Below are positions 9,882 to 19,461 of a DNA stretch of 64,000 bases, in pieces (position 1 is the first letter of the stretch; the number at the start of each line of letters is the position of its first letter). Under the pieces are notes generated by a model, which did not search any database, was not told the origin of the DNA, and saw nothing but the letters and a program-made list of their open reading frames with translations. Made by a program: the position numbers and the translations under genes. Origin of the DNA: Vibrio hannami (GTDB lineage Bacteria > Pseudomonadota > Gammaproteobacteria > Enterobacterales > Vibrionaceae). The stretch lies in assembly GCF_029589055.1 (NCBI RefSeq), contig NZ_JARQZP010000007.1, positions 1,178,001 to 1,242,000 on the forward strand, written 5' to 3'.

Positions 9882-10519
9882 TCACTCCATCATGCCCTGT
9901 TCAATCGCGTACCTTGCTAATTCCGCAGTGGAATGAAGGTCAAGTTTGTGTTTTATATTCTGTCGATGGGTTTCTACAGTCCGATAGCTGATATCCAGAA
10001 TATTAGCGATTTTTTTACTGCTGCTACCCTGTGCAACTAACTTCAATATCGCTTCTTCCCGACGACTTAGTGGGTTACGTTTCTGGGCTACAGGAACGAC
10101 TTGTTCAGTGAACAAGGTTTGCGTAGTCGTTTCACAGAAGTAGGTAGAGCCATGGTTAACTGTTTTGATTGCTTGAACCATCTTCTCGGCGGTAATTTCT
10201 TTCAGCATGTAACCAACCGCTCCAGCCTGCATCACCTGCATAATGTACTCGCGATTGTCATGCATGGTTAACATCAACACCTTTACATCAGGTAACTCTT
10301 CTTTAAGCAATTTTGTTGCGTCGATACCATTCATAATGGGCATACTGATATCCATCAAAACGACATCAGGTTGGTGTTGCTTGATAACATCGATGGCTTC
10401 AATCCATTCGATGCAGTCGCTACGACCTCAATCTCCGGTTCGAGCTGCAAGCGAGCAATAAACCCTTCCAATACCACTTGATGGTCATCAACAATGACAA
10501 CGCTTATCGGTTTTTCCAT
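9882..10519 (-). pseudogene. NarL/FixJ-type response regulator, one-base frameshift
   Basis: This is a DNA-binding two-component regulator. The start MEKPISVVIVDDHQVV (ATG at 10519) overlaps the end of the sensor kinase gene by 16 bases, so the two are coupled. The frame breaks near 10401; one added base restores the reading frame into VVLMDISMPIMNG, which holds the phosphorylated Asp. Corrected length is 212 residues. The C-terminal LuxR helix-turn-helix (NPLSRREEAILKLVAQG through KHKLDL) is intact. Targets are probably the neighbouring TRAP and/or BCCT genes; this is inferred from position only. Confidence 0.85.
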
Positions 10520-11881
10520 AACATCTGTCCATCCAGGTTTAGCAGTACCGCTATTTCGGTACCATAATGTTGTTCACTAGTCAGCTCAAAGTCACCGCCA
10601 ATAAACTCAACTCGTTCACGCATATTTCTCAGGCCAATGCCCTTTTTATTCGCTATATCGGTGTCGTTAAAGCCGACGCCATCATCCTGAATCATAAGCT
10701 GGAGCATGTTGCCCATCTCGCTTTAGTACCACTGTGACTTTGCTGGCATTAGCGTGTTTCTCTATATTAGTCAGAGATTCTTGCGTAACTCTGTACAGAG
10801 TCGTTGCTGCTTCTGATTTCAGTTTTCCAGGTTCAGTATCTAAAATGGCATCGATCTCAAAATTGGCATGTAGCCTGAAATCATTGATCAACGTCGTTAA
10901 TGCCGCTTCAAGGCCAATATCATCCAACGCACTCGGTCTTAGGTTATGAGAAATATGCCGGACTTCATTTATCGCAGTGATCATGGATTGCTCCGATTTC
11001 TCAATATGTTCGTAAAGTTCGTCTGAGCAATTTCTGTCTTTTAACTTCCTTGCCAACAGTTCAAGGTGACACTTACTCGATACCAATAGCTGGTTAATTC
11101 CATCGTGCAGTTCACGTGCAAGGTGTTTCTTCTCGTCCTCCTGAAACATCACGGTTTTATGCGCCAGCTCTTTTAAGTTGTTATCCGCAATGCGGTGCTC
11201 ATGGAGATTAACAGCCAAGGTCAAAACAATAATGACAGCAACGGTAACGGCGAGAATGGTCACAACGGAAAAGAAGGTTGTCTCTATATTGACGTTAACC
11301 AGACTTTGAATTTGTGATACTTCTTCCCGGATATCCTCGATGTAGATACCGGTTCCGATCATCCAGTCCCATTTATCCAGCCATTCGACATAGCTCAGTT
11401 TTAATACTGTTTCGTCGGTTGATGGCTTCTGCCAAAGATATTCATGAAAGCCCCCTCCTTTTTGCGCCTTATATAACAAAGCCTCTATCAGGAAATCTCC
11501 TTCTTCATCCTGAAGATCGATAAGGTTCTGTCCAGCCAAATCTGGCAGTATTGGGTGAACAAGGTTAGTGCCCGTTTGGTCATAAACAAAAAAATAACCA
11601 TCTTCTCCGTACCTCAGCTCGTGGAGAATACGTTTTACCTGCTTTTGTGCCTCTGCATCGTTTTCACCTGCGTTCTGATAAACCGGTTTAATAGCACTCA
11701 TAGCGATCCTGACACTATCTTGCAAAGCGGCTTCTCTGGATTTAATCAGGTTTTCGCGGAACACTTTTATTTCATTAGAACCAAGCTGTTGCGCCTGATA
11801 AATAGATATCCAGCCGATACTGGCGCTAACCATAATCAGTGGAATAAGAGTAAGAAGAATAAGCTTTAATTTAAGAGGCAT
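10504..11881 (-). pseudogene. Cache-domain NarL-type sensor histidine kinase, one-base frameshift
   Basis: This is an inner-membrane sensor. A first membrane helix (about 5-28), a periplasmic Cache domain containing YGEDGYFFVYDQTGTNLVHP and DWMIGTGIYIEDI, a second helix near 205, a HisKA_3 box LARELHDGINQ and a HATPase domain are all visible. The frame breaks at GGG 10712-10714: removing one G joins VVLKRDG to NMLQLMIQDDGVGFND and gives 458 residues. The ATP-lid motif GIGLRNMRER follows. It overlaps its response regulator and lies downstream of a TRAP operon, from which a terminator separates it. A carboxylate ligand is plausible. Confidence 0.87.
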
Positions 11882-11894
11882 AAGCTACCAACAC

Positions 11895-11920
11895 AAAAAA
11901 GGGCGCCTTAACGACGCCCT
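11895..11920 (-). terminator. Rho-independent terminator of the TRAP operon
   Basis: Read on the minus strand, AGGGCG pairs with CGCCCT and is followed by six T. It lies between dctM and the sensor kinase gene. Confidence 0.85.
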
Positions 11921-11977
11921 AATATTAACAAGTTGATATCTTTATTGAAATCAAACTGTAACCATTCAAGACTTCGA

Positions 11978-13261
11978 TCACATTCCGAAAAATCCCGGGA
12001 AGACCAAAAGTGTTGCCAGAACCGCTACCTGGATAGCAATAAACGGCATCACACCTCTATATATATCCCCTGTCGTGACACCTTTCGGTGCTACCCCTTT
12101 CAGGTAGAACAAACTAAATCCAAATGGCGGAGTCAGGAAGGAGGTCTGAAGGTTCATCGCTATCAGAATCGCAAACCAAACCATGTCGATTCCCATTAGT
12201 TCAGCAACCGGCGCGATAATCGGCACGATGATAAAACAGATTTCAACGAAGTCGATGAAGAACCCTAGAATCAATATCACCAACATCACAACGATCAGGA
12301 AGCCCCATTTTTCTCCAGGGATCTCTAACATCCACTCTTCAACAAGCAGATCACCACCAGTATAGGTAAACGCCATCGAGAATGCGGTTGCACCTAGCAA
12401 AATGGCAAATACCATTGCGGTCACTTTTACCGTCTCTTTCGCTGCGTCATAAACCATATGGAAACTGAAAGAGCGATATAGGAATGAAAGTACAATTGCA
12501 CCAGCACCACCTAGCGCCGCTGATTCCGTTGGCGTTGCTACACCCGCAAAAATAGAACCAAGTACCACGATGATCAGTGCAAGCGGAGGAATTACAGCTT
12601 TAAGCGCTGTAATCACTTCCTCACTTCTGGAGATGGATTCATCACGTTCGATGGGTTGAGCCGCTTCCGGGTTAAGTTTGGCGTATATAAGAATATACAG
12701 GACATACGCGCCCACAAGAACGACACCAGGCCACACCGCCGCCTGGAAAAGATCCCCGACCGGTACACCAAGTACATCACCAAGAAGAATCAGAACAATA
12801 GAAGGTGGAATGATTTGCCCTAACGTACCTGAAGCACAGATTGTTCCGCAGGCTAATCCTTTGTTGTAGTTATACTTGAGCATCACAGGAAGCGAGATAA
12901 GACCCATCGCAACCACTGACGCGCCAACCACACCGGTAGACGCAGCTAACAAGGCACCAACTAATACGGTTGAAATCGCAATACCACCACGAACCGTACC
13001 AAATAAGCGCCCCATCGACTCAAGCAACTGCTCTGCCAATTTGGTTTTCTGAAGTACAAGCCCCATGAAAACAAACAGTGGTACAGCCATCAGTACGGTA
13101 TTTTCCATGATGGATTGAATTCGGTACGGCATAAAGGCGAACATTTCCGGACCTTCCGCCCAGACGCCAAACAGCAATGCTATGCCACCAAAAGTAAATG
13201 CCACCGGAAAGCCAAGTAACAAGGCGAACAGGGCTACAAAAAACATTACAATTCCGATCAT
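11978..13261 (-). CDS. TRAP transporter large permease (DctM family)
   Basis: This is the large membrane subunit of a tripartite ATP-independent periplasmic transporter. The 427 residues form about twelve hydrophobic segments, beginning MIGIVMFFVALFALLLGFPVAF as in DctM, with the conserved GxxIPPS segment (GTLGQIIPPSIVLILLGD) and a late QTSFLTPPFGFSLFYLKG block. Its start overlaps the small-subunit stop by four bases (ATGA), showing translational coupling. It works with the two genes upstream to import an organic acid using an ion gradient. Confidence 0.95.
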   Translation of the reverse strand: MIGIVMFFVALFALLLGFPVAFTFGGIALLFGVWAEGPEMFAFMPYRIQSIMENTVLMAVPLFVFMGLVLQKTKLAEQLLESMGRLFGTVRGGIAISTVLVGALLAASTGVVGASVVAMGLISLPVMLKYNYNKGLACGTICASGTLGQIIPPSIVLILLGDVLGVPVGDLFQAAVWPGVVLVGAYVLYILIYAKLNPEAAQPIERDESISRSEEVITALKAVIPPLALIIVVLGSIFAGVATPTESAALGGAGAIVLSFLYRSFSFHMVYDAAKETVKVTAMVFAILLGATAFSMAFTYTGGDLLVEEWMLEIPGEKWGFLIVVMLVILILGFFIDFVEICFIIVPIIAPVAELMGIDMVWFAILIAMNLQTSFLTPPFGFSLFYLKGVAPKGVTTGDIYRGVMPFIAIQVAVLATLLVFPGFFGM

Positions 13262-13809
13262 AGCTCGTTCCCCGGATGATTATCGATACCGTGCATAGAG
13301 TGTCTTGGGTTAACGATGTTGTTTATTGAATGAAGCAACATACCCAATCCACTAATTGCCATAAAAGTAAACGAGACTGGAATCATCGCTTTGATGATCC
13401 ATCGATAAGGTAAGCCGCCTGGGTCACCAGAGGTTTCACCAAGCTCGAAGCTCTCTTTTGCGAAATCAATACCAAACCAGGCTACCAGTAAACAAAATGG
13501 GAACAGGAAAAAGAGAGTGCCTAGAATATCAATGACGGAACGCGCTTTAACTGAAAGGCGCTCGTAAAAAATATCAACACGGACATGCCCTGCAGAGCGA
13601 ATCGCATAAGGAACGCCTAACAAAAATACCGCTGAAAAAAGGTGCCATTCCATTTCCTGAAAGGCGATAGATACATCATTAAAGGCGTAACGCATAACAA
13701 CATCGTAAACAACGTTGGCAAGTAGCAGAATAAACAACATACTGGATAACCACCCAAGTACATCGCCAAATTTATTCAGCCCTCGTTCTAAGTAGATAAG
13801 GCTTCTCAT
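13258..13809 (-). CDS. TRAP transporter small permease (DctQ family)
   Basis: This four-helix small membrane subunit links the periplasmic binding protein to the large permease. I choose the ATG at 13809 (MRSLIYLERGLNKF), preceded by GGAG at good spacing, over one at 13821. The family segment VVYDVVMRYAFNDVSIAFQEMEWHLF is recognisable. The stop overlaps dctM by four bases. A 130-base gap separates it from the binding protein gene. Confidence 0.93.
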   Translation of the reverse strand: MRSLIYLERGLNKFGDVLGWLSSMLFILLLANVVYDVVMRYAFNDVSIAFQEMEWHLFSAVFLLGVPYAIRSAGHVRVDIFYERLSVKARSVIDILGTLFFLFPFCLLVAWFGIDFAKESFELGETSGDPGGLPYRWIIKAMIPVSFTFMAISGLGMLLHSINNIVNPRHSMHGIDNHPGNEL

Positions 13810-13939
13810 TCCGAACTCCATGGAACTAAAAGTAAGATAATTATTTGAAAAGTTTCGATAACGATATCGAATAAGAACTCTAAATTTAATTGGCTGGACT
13901 ATATAAGTCCAGCCTTATTATTTGTAATTTAGTGAATAG

Positions 13940-15037
13940 TTATTCCGCCACCTGACTGTTCAGATAAGCACGGTGTGAAATGTCCGTCCAGGAGCGTACC
14001 TGCTTAAGATAATTCGATTGAGATTCCTGAATTTCTTTGGTCAAAGGATCCTTTGCAGCGTGCTCTGCCAACAGTTTTGCATTGGCATCTTTCATCGCCT
14101 TCATTACTGCTGGTGGGAAGTCTTTCACCTCAACATTTGGATATTCAGTTTTGATAGATACCCAGTTCTTACCACTTTCATGCGTTGCTTGAGTGTACAT
14201 ATCATAAGCAGCTGTTCTCATCGCTATGCGTAGAATTTCTTGCAAGTCTTCTGGTAGGCGATTCCAGGTGCGCTTGTTTACCAGGAATTGAAGCTCTGAT
14301 CCCGGCTCATGCCAGCCAGTGTAGTAATATGGTGCAATCTTGTGGAAGCCCATGCGCAAATCAAGAGAAGGGCCAACCCACTCTAACGCGTCAATCGTAC
14401 CACGCTCCAGTGCAGTATATAGCTCTCCCGGTGCAATATTGGTAGGTTTTGCGCCAAGCTCAGCCAATACTTCACCAGCGAATCCTGGTATACGCATCTT
14501 CAGGCCCTTCAGATCATCAACTGTATTGATCTCTTTTTGAAACCAACCACCCATCTGGATATCCGTGTTACCACCAGGGAAAGAAAGCAAGTTATGAGGA
14601 GAATACACCTTCTCCATCAATTCCATTCCTCCACCGTGATAGAACCAGGCATACTGCTCTGACGGTGTCATGCCAAAAGGCATAGAGGTGAAATAAAGCG
14701 TGTTAGGCACCTTACCCTTCCAGTAATAAGAACCTGAATGGCCCATATCGTACTGACCAGATTTCACCATATCAAATACACCTAACGGCGCTTTGTGTTT
14801 ATTCGCTGAGTCAATACGGATCTGAAGGCGTCCGTTAGACATTTTTTCAGCCATTGCTGCCATGTTCTTTGTAGCATCACCAAAAACTGGAAAGTTTGGT
14901 CCCCAGGTTTCGGCTAACTTCAGGCGATATACTTTATCTGCCGCCGAAACTGATGTAGCGACTAACGCTGAACACGCTAATGCCGCTACCGCCGTTCCGG
15001 ATAGTACTCGTTTCACTGTTTTCGAAATTAGGCTCAT
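13940..15037 (-). CDS. TRAP transporter substrate-binding protein (DctP family, TakP-like)
   Basis: This is a periplasmic solute receptor of 365 residues with a signal peptide ending near ATSVSAADK. The block LEWVGPSLDLRMGFHKIAPYYYTGWHEPG resembles the 2-oxo acid binder TakP, so a monocarboxylic 2-oxo acid is a reasonable substrate guess. The DctP arginine region LKGLKMRIPGFAGEVL is present. It is first in the operon, ahead of dctQ and dctM. Start is supported by AAAGGACG upstream. Substrate remains inferred. Confidence 0.92.
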   Translation of the reverse strand: MSLISKTVKRVLSGTAVAALACSALVATSVSAADKVYRLKLAETWGPNFPVFGDATKNMAAMAEKMSNGRLQIRIDSANKHKAPLGVFDMVKSGQYDMGHSGSYYWKGKVPNTLYFTSMPFGMTPSEQYAWFYHGGGMELMEKVYSPHNLLSFPGGNTDIQMGGWFQKEINTVDDLKGLKMRIPGFAGEVLAELGAKPTNIAPGELYTALERGTIDALEWVGPSLDLRMGFHKIAPYYYTGWHEPGSELQFLVNKRTWNRLPEDLQEILRIAMRTAAYDMYTQATHESGKNWVSIKTEYPNVEVKDFPPAVMKAMKDANAKLLAEHAAKDPLTKEIQESQSNYLKQVRSWTDISHRAYLNSQVAE

Positions 15038-15050
15038 TATTTTACGTCCT

Positions 15051-15084
15051 TTGTTATAGGGTTCCTTACGAGGCGTTATAACAA
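15051..15084. promoter_or_regulatory. Inverted repeat upstream of the TRAP operon
   Basis: TTGTTATA (15051-15058) and TATAACAA (15077-15084) are perfect inverted arms with an 18-base spacer, just upstream of the dctP-type start. It could be an operator or leader hairpin. The remaining 370 bases up to the EF-hand gene (to 15451) are AT-rich, and I see no gene in them. Confidence 0.4.
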
Positions 15085-15451
15085 TGGACGATTTGAGTCG
15101 AGAAAAGTATCGGCATGAACACTGAGTACTAATTCTAATCTCACATTACGCACGACTTTAGTATTAAGTATTAATACGTAGGTTATTTACAATGTTTATA
15201 CTTAACACATTGTTTTAAAACCATTTATGAATTTAACCATACAATTTACATCTGATTTCTACGTAGTTACTTGCACTACAAATTCACCACCAACTTATTA
15301 ACACACTGTGATTCAAGCAGACATAATTGAATCCTCTACACCAGTTCTAAACCAATCGCTACATACCACCTGATATTCTTCTCATCAATTTGATACAGGC
15401 TGTATTAGTAAGCCTGTAAATATTTCATGTACGAAACAAATCCTTGCAGAG

Positions 15452-16435
15452 ATGAGAAACAATATGGACAAGAAACAAATACTTTCTAGCGCAATTGCGT
15501 TGCCAATTCTGATGTCCCAAATAGGTATTACTCTGGCAGCAGCACCGTGGATGAATGCCGAGAATATCACCCAGGCCTTTATGGACATTGAAGATGCTAA
15601 CGGCGACGGCAAGGTCACCCGAGACGAGTTTAAAGGTCCGGATCAAGACTTCAACATGTTCGACAAAAACGGCGACGGTGTGATTGTTCTGGCAGAAGCG
15701 CCAACCAAAGAGAGCATGCGTGGTCCGGGAATGGGGCCTAAACCTAGCATAGACCCAAGCATAAAGACGATGGATAAAGTGACCATCAATGGCGTTGAAT
15801 TTAAGTTCGACACCAAATACGCCTTCTTTGGCTGGAATGAGTTACCAAAAGATTTAAAACTTGAGAAACAGGAAGTTAAAACCTTTACGTTTCCAGATGG
15901 TAACACTCACTATTATCAGGTGGTATATATGCCAGATGGTAACCTGAACTGGTTCCAGGCAGCATATCTGGCCGACAACGCTGGTGGCTACCTGGCTTCC
16001 ATCACCTCTGAAGAAGAGAACAGCTTCATTTTTGAGATGGTGAACAACATGAAGTACTTCTGGAAATTCCCGGCCTACGTCGAGGGGAAAAGCCAACGTA
16101 ACCACTATGAAATCACCATCGGGCCATTCCTGGGTGGTTACCAACCAGAAGGTTCAGAAGAGCCAGCAGGTGGTTGGAGTTGGCTAAGTGGCGAGAAGTG
16201 GGTCTACAGCAACTGGGCAGTTAACCTTGATGATGGTGTAGTCGATAAAGATCCACGTCCGAATGACCAGCCAAACGACTCGGGAAGCGGTCAACGTATT
16301 ATGGGCTTTGGCGAAATGAACTTGCCCGTCCCAACCTGGGGCGACTATATGGATGCAGTTGGCACCTACGGTTATGACCGTCTTCCGGGTCGCACCTACG
16401 CATTCATAATGGAATTCGAGTCGATGCCAAAATAA
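15452..16435 (+). CDS. Secreted EF-hand / C-type-lectin-like protein
   Basis: This is a predicted exported calcium-binding protein of up to 327 residues. A signal peptide ends near GITLAAAPW. Two canonical EF-hand loops follow, DANGDGKVTRDE (48-59) and DKNGDGVIVLAE (71-82). The C-terminal two thirds resembles a C-type lectin fold: NWFQAAYLADNAGGYLASI, then WSWLSGEKWVYSNWA and PNDQPNDSGSG. The whole protein has no cysteine, so the usual lectin disulphides are absent. An ATG at 15464 could be the true start. It is monocistronic. A role in carbohydrate or surface adhesion is inferred from the fold only. Confidence 0.75.
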   Translation: MRNNMDKKQILSSAIALPILMSQIGITLAAAPWMNAENITQAFMDIEDANGDGKVTRDEFKGPDQDFNMFDKNGDGVIVLAEAPTKESMRGPGMGPKPSIDPSIKTMDKVTINGVEFKFDTKYAFFGWNELPKDLKLEKQEVKTFTFPDGNTHYYQVVYMPDGNLNWFQAAYLADNAGGYLASITSEEENSFIFEMVNNMKYFWKFPAYVEGKSQRNHYEITIGPFLGGYQPEGSEEPAGGWSWLSGEKWVYSNWAVNLDDGVVDKDPRPNDQPNDSGSGQRIMGFGEMNLPVPTWGDYMDAVGTYGYDRLPGRTYAFIMEFESMPK

Positions 16436-16454
16436 GCGAATATCGAATTAGGAA

Positions 16455-16492
16455 ATAGAGAATGGGTTGTTATATTGCTACCCATTCTCTAT
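16455..16492. terminator. Long hairpin between convergent EF-hand and GNAT genes
   Basis: ATAGAGAATGGGT pairs perfectly with ACCCATTCTCTAT across a 12-base loop. It overlaps the 3' end of the GNAT gene. There is no clear T tract, so termination is likely but not certain. Confidence 0.6.
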
Positions 16493-16940
16493 GACGGAGT
16501 TGCAGTTATGGTACTCAAGGTTATATTCAGCATCAGTCTCTCCAACCTTCTCAAAACCTAGTCGGTAGTATAAATTCTGCGCTGGATTTGTTTTTAATAC
16601 CCCTAGAGCAACGCTCGCTCCGTTCTCCTTCGCTTTCGCTATTAGCTCGAGTAACAAACGACTTCCTATCTTTCTGCCTTGGAAATCTGAATGGATTTGA
16701 ATCTGTACTACATACCACTGGTTTAGCTCTTCGAGATATTTAAACTTAAACAAGCCGGCAGAAACACCTCCTACCTCAACAATATGGGCGTAGTTAAAAT
16801 CGAGCATTACCCGCTCATGAATTGCGTTAGGATCTGTAGGCCAACCTGCGTCTTTTAAGTAACTGATCATTGTCGTCAGCCTAAGACTCTGGAAGAAATT
16901 CAACATCAGACTGCGTTGCTTTTCTCAGAGAAATATCCAT
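16478..16940 (-). CDS. GNAT family N-acetyltransferase, N-terminal one-base frameshift
   Basis: This is a probable acetyl-CoA-dependent N-acetyltransferase. The acetyl-CoA site is QIHSDFQGRKIGSRLLLELI and the C-terminal part NLYYRLGFEKVGETDAEYNLE is typical. A well-placed start (AAAGGAG, then ATG at 16940, MDISLRKATQSDVEF) lies in another frame from the main open frame. Removing one base at AAA 16896-16898 joins them as DVEFFQSLRLTT. So the true gene is about 153 residues and the open frame beginning at 16906 lacks its first strand. The substrate is unknown. Confidence 0.82.
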
Positions 16941-17150
16941 ATCTTGCTCCTTTAATCCTTTATGCGTATATCTTCGAATACAGCAGTAAACCACAACAAC
17001 CTAAAGATAAGAAGTTGAGTTTTGCTTCATGTATACAATTCATCAGCTGAATGAGTAAATTACACTACCTTCATATCTATTTCGGGATTACACTGCTCTG
17101 TATAGGAAATCAGGATATTCCTTATGAAAAGAGAGGTTAGAAGTTCTTAG

Positions 17151-18056
17151 ATGAATCGCGCGTTATTAAAAGCCCACCTAGCGGTACTAACTGCCGTTGT
17201 TATCTGGGCGACTTCCTTTATTGCTTTAAAAGTAGCCATTGGTGAAGTTGCTCCAATGGTCGTGGTTTTTGCGAATGGGCGTTGGTTCATTGGCTTTTCT
17301 CGCGATGTGGCCATGGATTCGTCACGGTATAAACTATCAGACGGGTGACTGGAAGCTCCTGATAGGTATGACATTGTTCGAGCCCTGTTTGTATTTTGTT
17401 TTCGAAGCTCAGGCGATACGTTTCACCAGTGCTGGTCAGGCCGGAATGATTACGTCAATGCTACCTTTAATGGTGGCGGTTGCCGCTTATTTCCTTTTAC
17501 AGGAACGTAATACACTACGTCAATGGGCGGGACTGTTTATTGCCGTGATAGGCGTGGTATGGATGACACTTAGTGGCACAGAAAGCGAGCAGGCACCTAA
17601 TCCGGTGTTGGGTAATTTGCTGGAGTTTGGAGCTATGGTGATGGCCGTAGGTTACACACTACTAATCAAACATCTGATCCAACGTTATTCGGCTTTTGTC
17701 TTAACCGCGCTCCAAAGCTTTGTCGGTACGTTTTTCTTTTGCCGCTGGCACTGGCTTCAGGTTGGCCAGCCGAGATTTCCATCAACGCTATTGGCAGTAT
17801 TATTTATTTAGGCTTAGTCGTCTCTTTGGGAGGATATGGGCTGTACAACTATTCTCTTTCCAATATTAAAGCGTCTACTTCTGCGGGTTATATTAATTTG
17901 ATCCCCGCATTTACTTTAGTTTTCTCTATGCTATTGCTTGGTGAGCGGTTAGTTTCAACACAGTGGATAGCTATTGGGATTATCTTTTTTGGTGTTCTTT
18001 TAAGTCAGGATCGAACACCAAAACGTCCGAAAGAGAAAGAAGTAGCCACAGCCTAA
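17151..18056 (+). pseudogene. EamA (DMT superfamily) transporter, two frameshifts
   Basis: This is an inner-membrane metabolite exporter with two EamA repeats of five helices. Three overlapping frames cover it. At about 17271-17274 two bases seem missing (restoring VFARMGVG), and at the T run 17737-17740 one T is missing (restoring TFFFLPLALASGW). Corrected length is 302 residues, normal for the family. The repeats read AVVIWATSFIALKVAIGEVAP and LLEFGAMVMAVGYTLLIKHL. The two lesions leave no other damage, suggesting read error. The substrate is unknown. Confidence 0.82.
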
Positions 18057-18071
18057 CTAGCCAATAAATAA

Positions 18072-18108
18072 AAAGCGTACATACCAACTTAAATGATATG
18101 TACGCTTT
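18072..18108. terminator. Bidirectional terminator
   Basis: AAAGCGTACATA pairs perfectly with TATGTACGCTTT. It lies between the convergent EamA and winged-helix genes, with A residues left of the stem and T residues a few bases right of it. Confidence 0.8.
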
Positions 18109-18133
18109 ATGATTTTTCTCTACGCGGTTTTAA

Positions 18134-18514
18134 TTACAGCGCTTTGTAGATAACCTTGTTGCCAGCTAGTTGCTGTTTTTCTACAAGATTTTCTTCTAAT
18201 AATTTCTTAAGTGCGCCAGTTGCCCAGGATGCTGCTTTTGCATCTTCCTGACCGGCTTCAAGACCGATACCTTTAGGGTTGATACCTTCTGGGTTGTTAA
18301 CCACGATATCCAATACTTGCTGCTGTTTTGGCGTTAGTGCGATATCGACAGTTTTTACCGCTTTTACAGCTGCTTCAGGAGTTTTCACAGCAACTTCTTC
18401 TACTTTGTTTGTCTCTTTTGCTGTTACTACAGGTGCTGCAAGCTTGTTACCTACAACCGCTTTAATACGTTTTTGCAGTTTCATCTGCACTTTACGTTTA
18501 TGAGCCAGTCTCAT
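18134..18514 (-). CDS. Small winged-helix-like protein with basic N-terminus
   Basis: This 126-residue protein has an unknown role. From the ATG at 18514 (AAGGA eight bases upstream) it begins with a basic stretch, MRLAHKRKVQMKLQKRIKAV. A flexible Ala/Val/Lys/Glu linker follows, then a C-terminal segment LTPKQQQVLDIVVNNPEGINPKGIGLEAG that fits a MarR-like winged helix. Similar small proteins are common in vibrios and are often labelled MarR-like. DNA or RNA binding is plausible from charge and fold but not shown. Confidence 0.7.
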   Translation of the reverse strand: MRLAHKRKVQMKLQKRIKAVVGNKLAAPVVTAKETNKVEEVAVKTPEAAVKAVKTVDIALTPKQQQVLDIVVNNPEGINPKGIGLEAGQEDAKAASWATGALKKLLEENLVEKQQLAGNKVIYKAL

Positions 18515-18664
18515 CAAAATGTTCCTTTGTTCACTGCAAAAGGCAGTGGTAAAAAATCGAAAGGCGGTTTTATACCAAAAAAATAGGGTTATTAGTAGTG
18601 ATTGAACAGTTAATAACCGTCAAATCACAAAAATTGCGGCCAGTTGAGCAATATATACGCAAAC

Positions 18665-18688
18665 AAAAACCCATCACACCTGGATGGG
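18665..18688 (-). terminator. Rho-independent terminator of the ycbBKL-like group
   Basis: On the minus strand CCCATC pairs with GATGGG and is followed by five T. It lies 41 bases downstream of the ycbL-like stop. Confidence 0.75.
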
Positions 18689-18728
18689 CCATATCATCAA
18701 GAGATCGTTCGGTAGTCAAGGTTGCTCA

Positions 18729-19382
18729 TTAGTAAAGAGGCATTTCATCGGCTACAAACGGATTGCTTACACGCTCACGGCCAAATGTAGAGGTAGGGCC
18801 ATGTCCTGGGATAAACTCGACGTCATTACCTAGTGGCCATAGTTTTTGCTTGATTGAAGCGATAAGAGTATTGAAGTCACCTTTAGGAAAGTCTGTTCGG
18901 CCAATGCCGCCATTAAATAGTACATCACCTACAAATGCAGTTTTCGCTTCTTCGCTATAGAAAACGACATGTCCCGGAGTATGTCCTGGAGTGTGAATCA
19001 CTTTTAAAGTCTGATGACCAAATGTGATTTCGTCGCCTTCATCTAGCCAACGGAAGGGTTCGAATGCACGAGTCAGAGGAAAGCCAAACATTTGACTCTG
19101 CCCTTCAAGGCCTTGTAGCCAGAAATTGTCGTCTTTATGCGGCCCCAAAATCTTAACACTTAACTCATCAGCCAGAGGCTCTGTTCCACCCACGTGATCG
19201 AGGTGACCGTGCGTAAGTAGCAGGCTTTCCACTTCGACTCCCAGCTCTTTAATAAGCATTGCAAGCTGTTTGACATCACCGCCTGGATCAATAACGACCC
19301 CCTTCATGGTTTCATCGCACCAGACAATAGAACAGTTCTGAGAAAAAGAGGTCACCGGGACGATTTGGTATTTAAGACTCAT
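18729..19382 (-). CDS. MBL-fold hydrolase (YcbL/glyoxalase II-like)
   Basis: This is a cytoplasmic metallo-beta-lactamase-fold hydrolase of 217 residues. The metal motif HGHLDHVGG is intact, with further ligands in HTPGHTPGHV, FVGDVLF and FIPGHGPTSTFG. It resembles E. coli YcbL, a glyoxalase II-type protein. It lies downstream of homologues of ycbB and ycbK, the same order as in E. coli. Thioester hydrolysis is the probable activity. Confidence 0.9.
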   Translation of the reverse strand: MSLKYQIVPVTSFSQNCSIVWCDETMKGVVIDPGGDVKQLAMLIKELGVEVESLLLTHGHLDHVGGTEPLADELSVKILGPHKDDNFWLQGLEGQSQMFGFPLTRAFEPFRWLDEGDEITFGHQTLKVIHTPGHTPGHVVFYSEEAKTAFVGDVLFNGGIGRTDFPKGDFNTLIASIKQKLWPLGNDVEFIPGHGPTSTFGRERVSNPFVADEMPLY

Positions 19383-19461
19383 TTCAATAACTCGATAATT
19401 TTAATTTGAGCAAAACTATGACATTGCTCGGAGAACAATACAAGTTACGACGCAAAACTGG

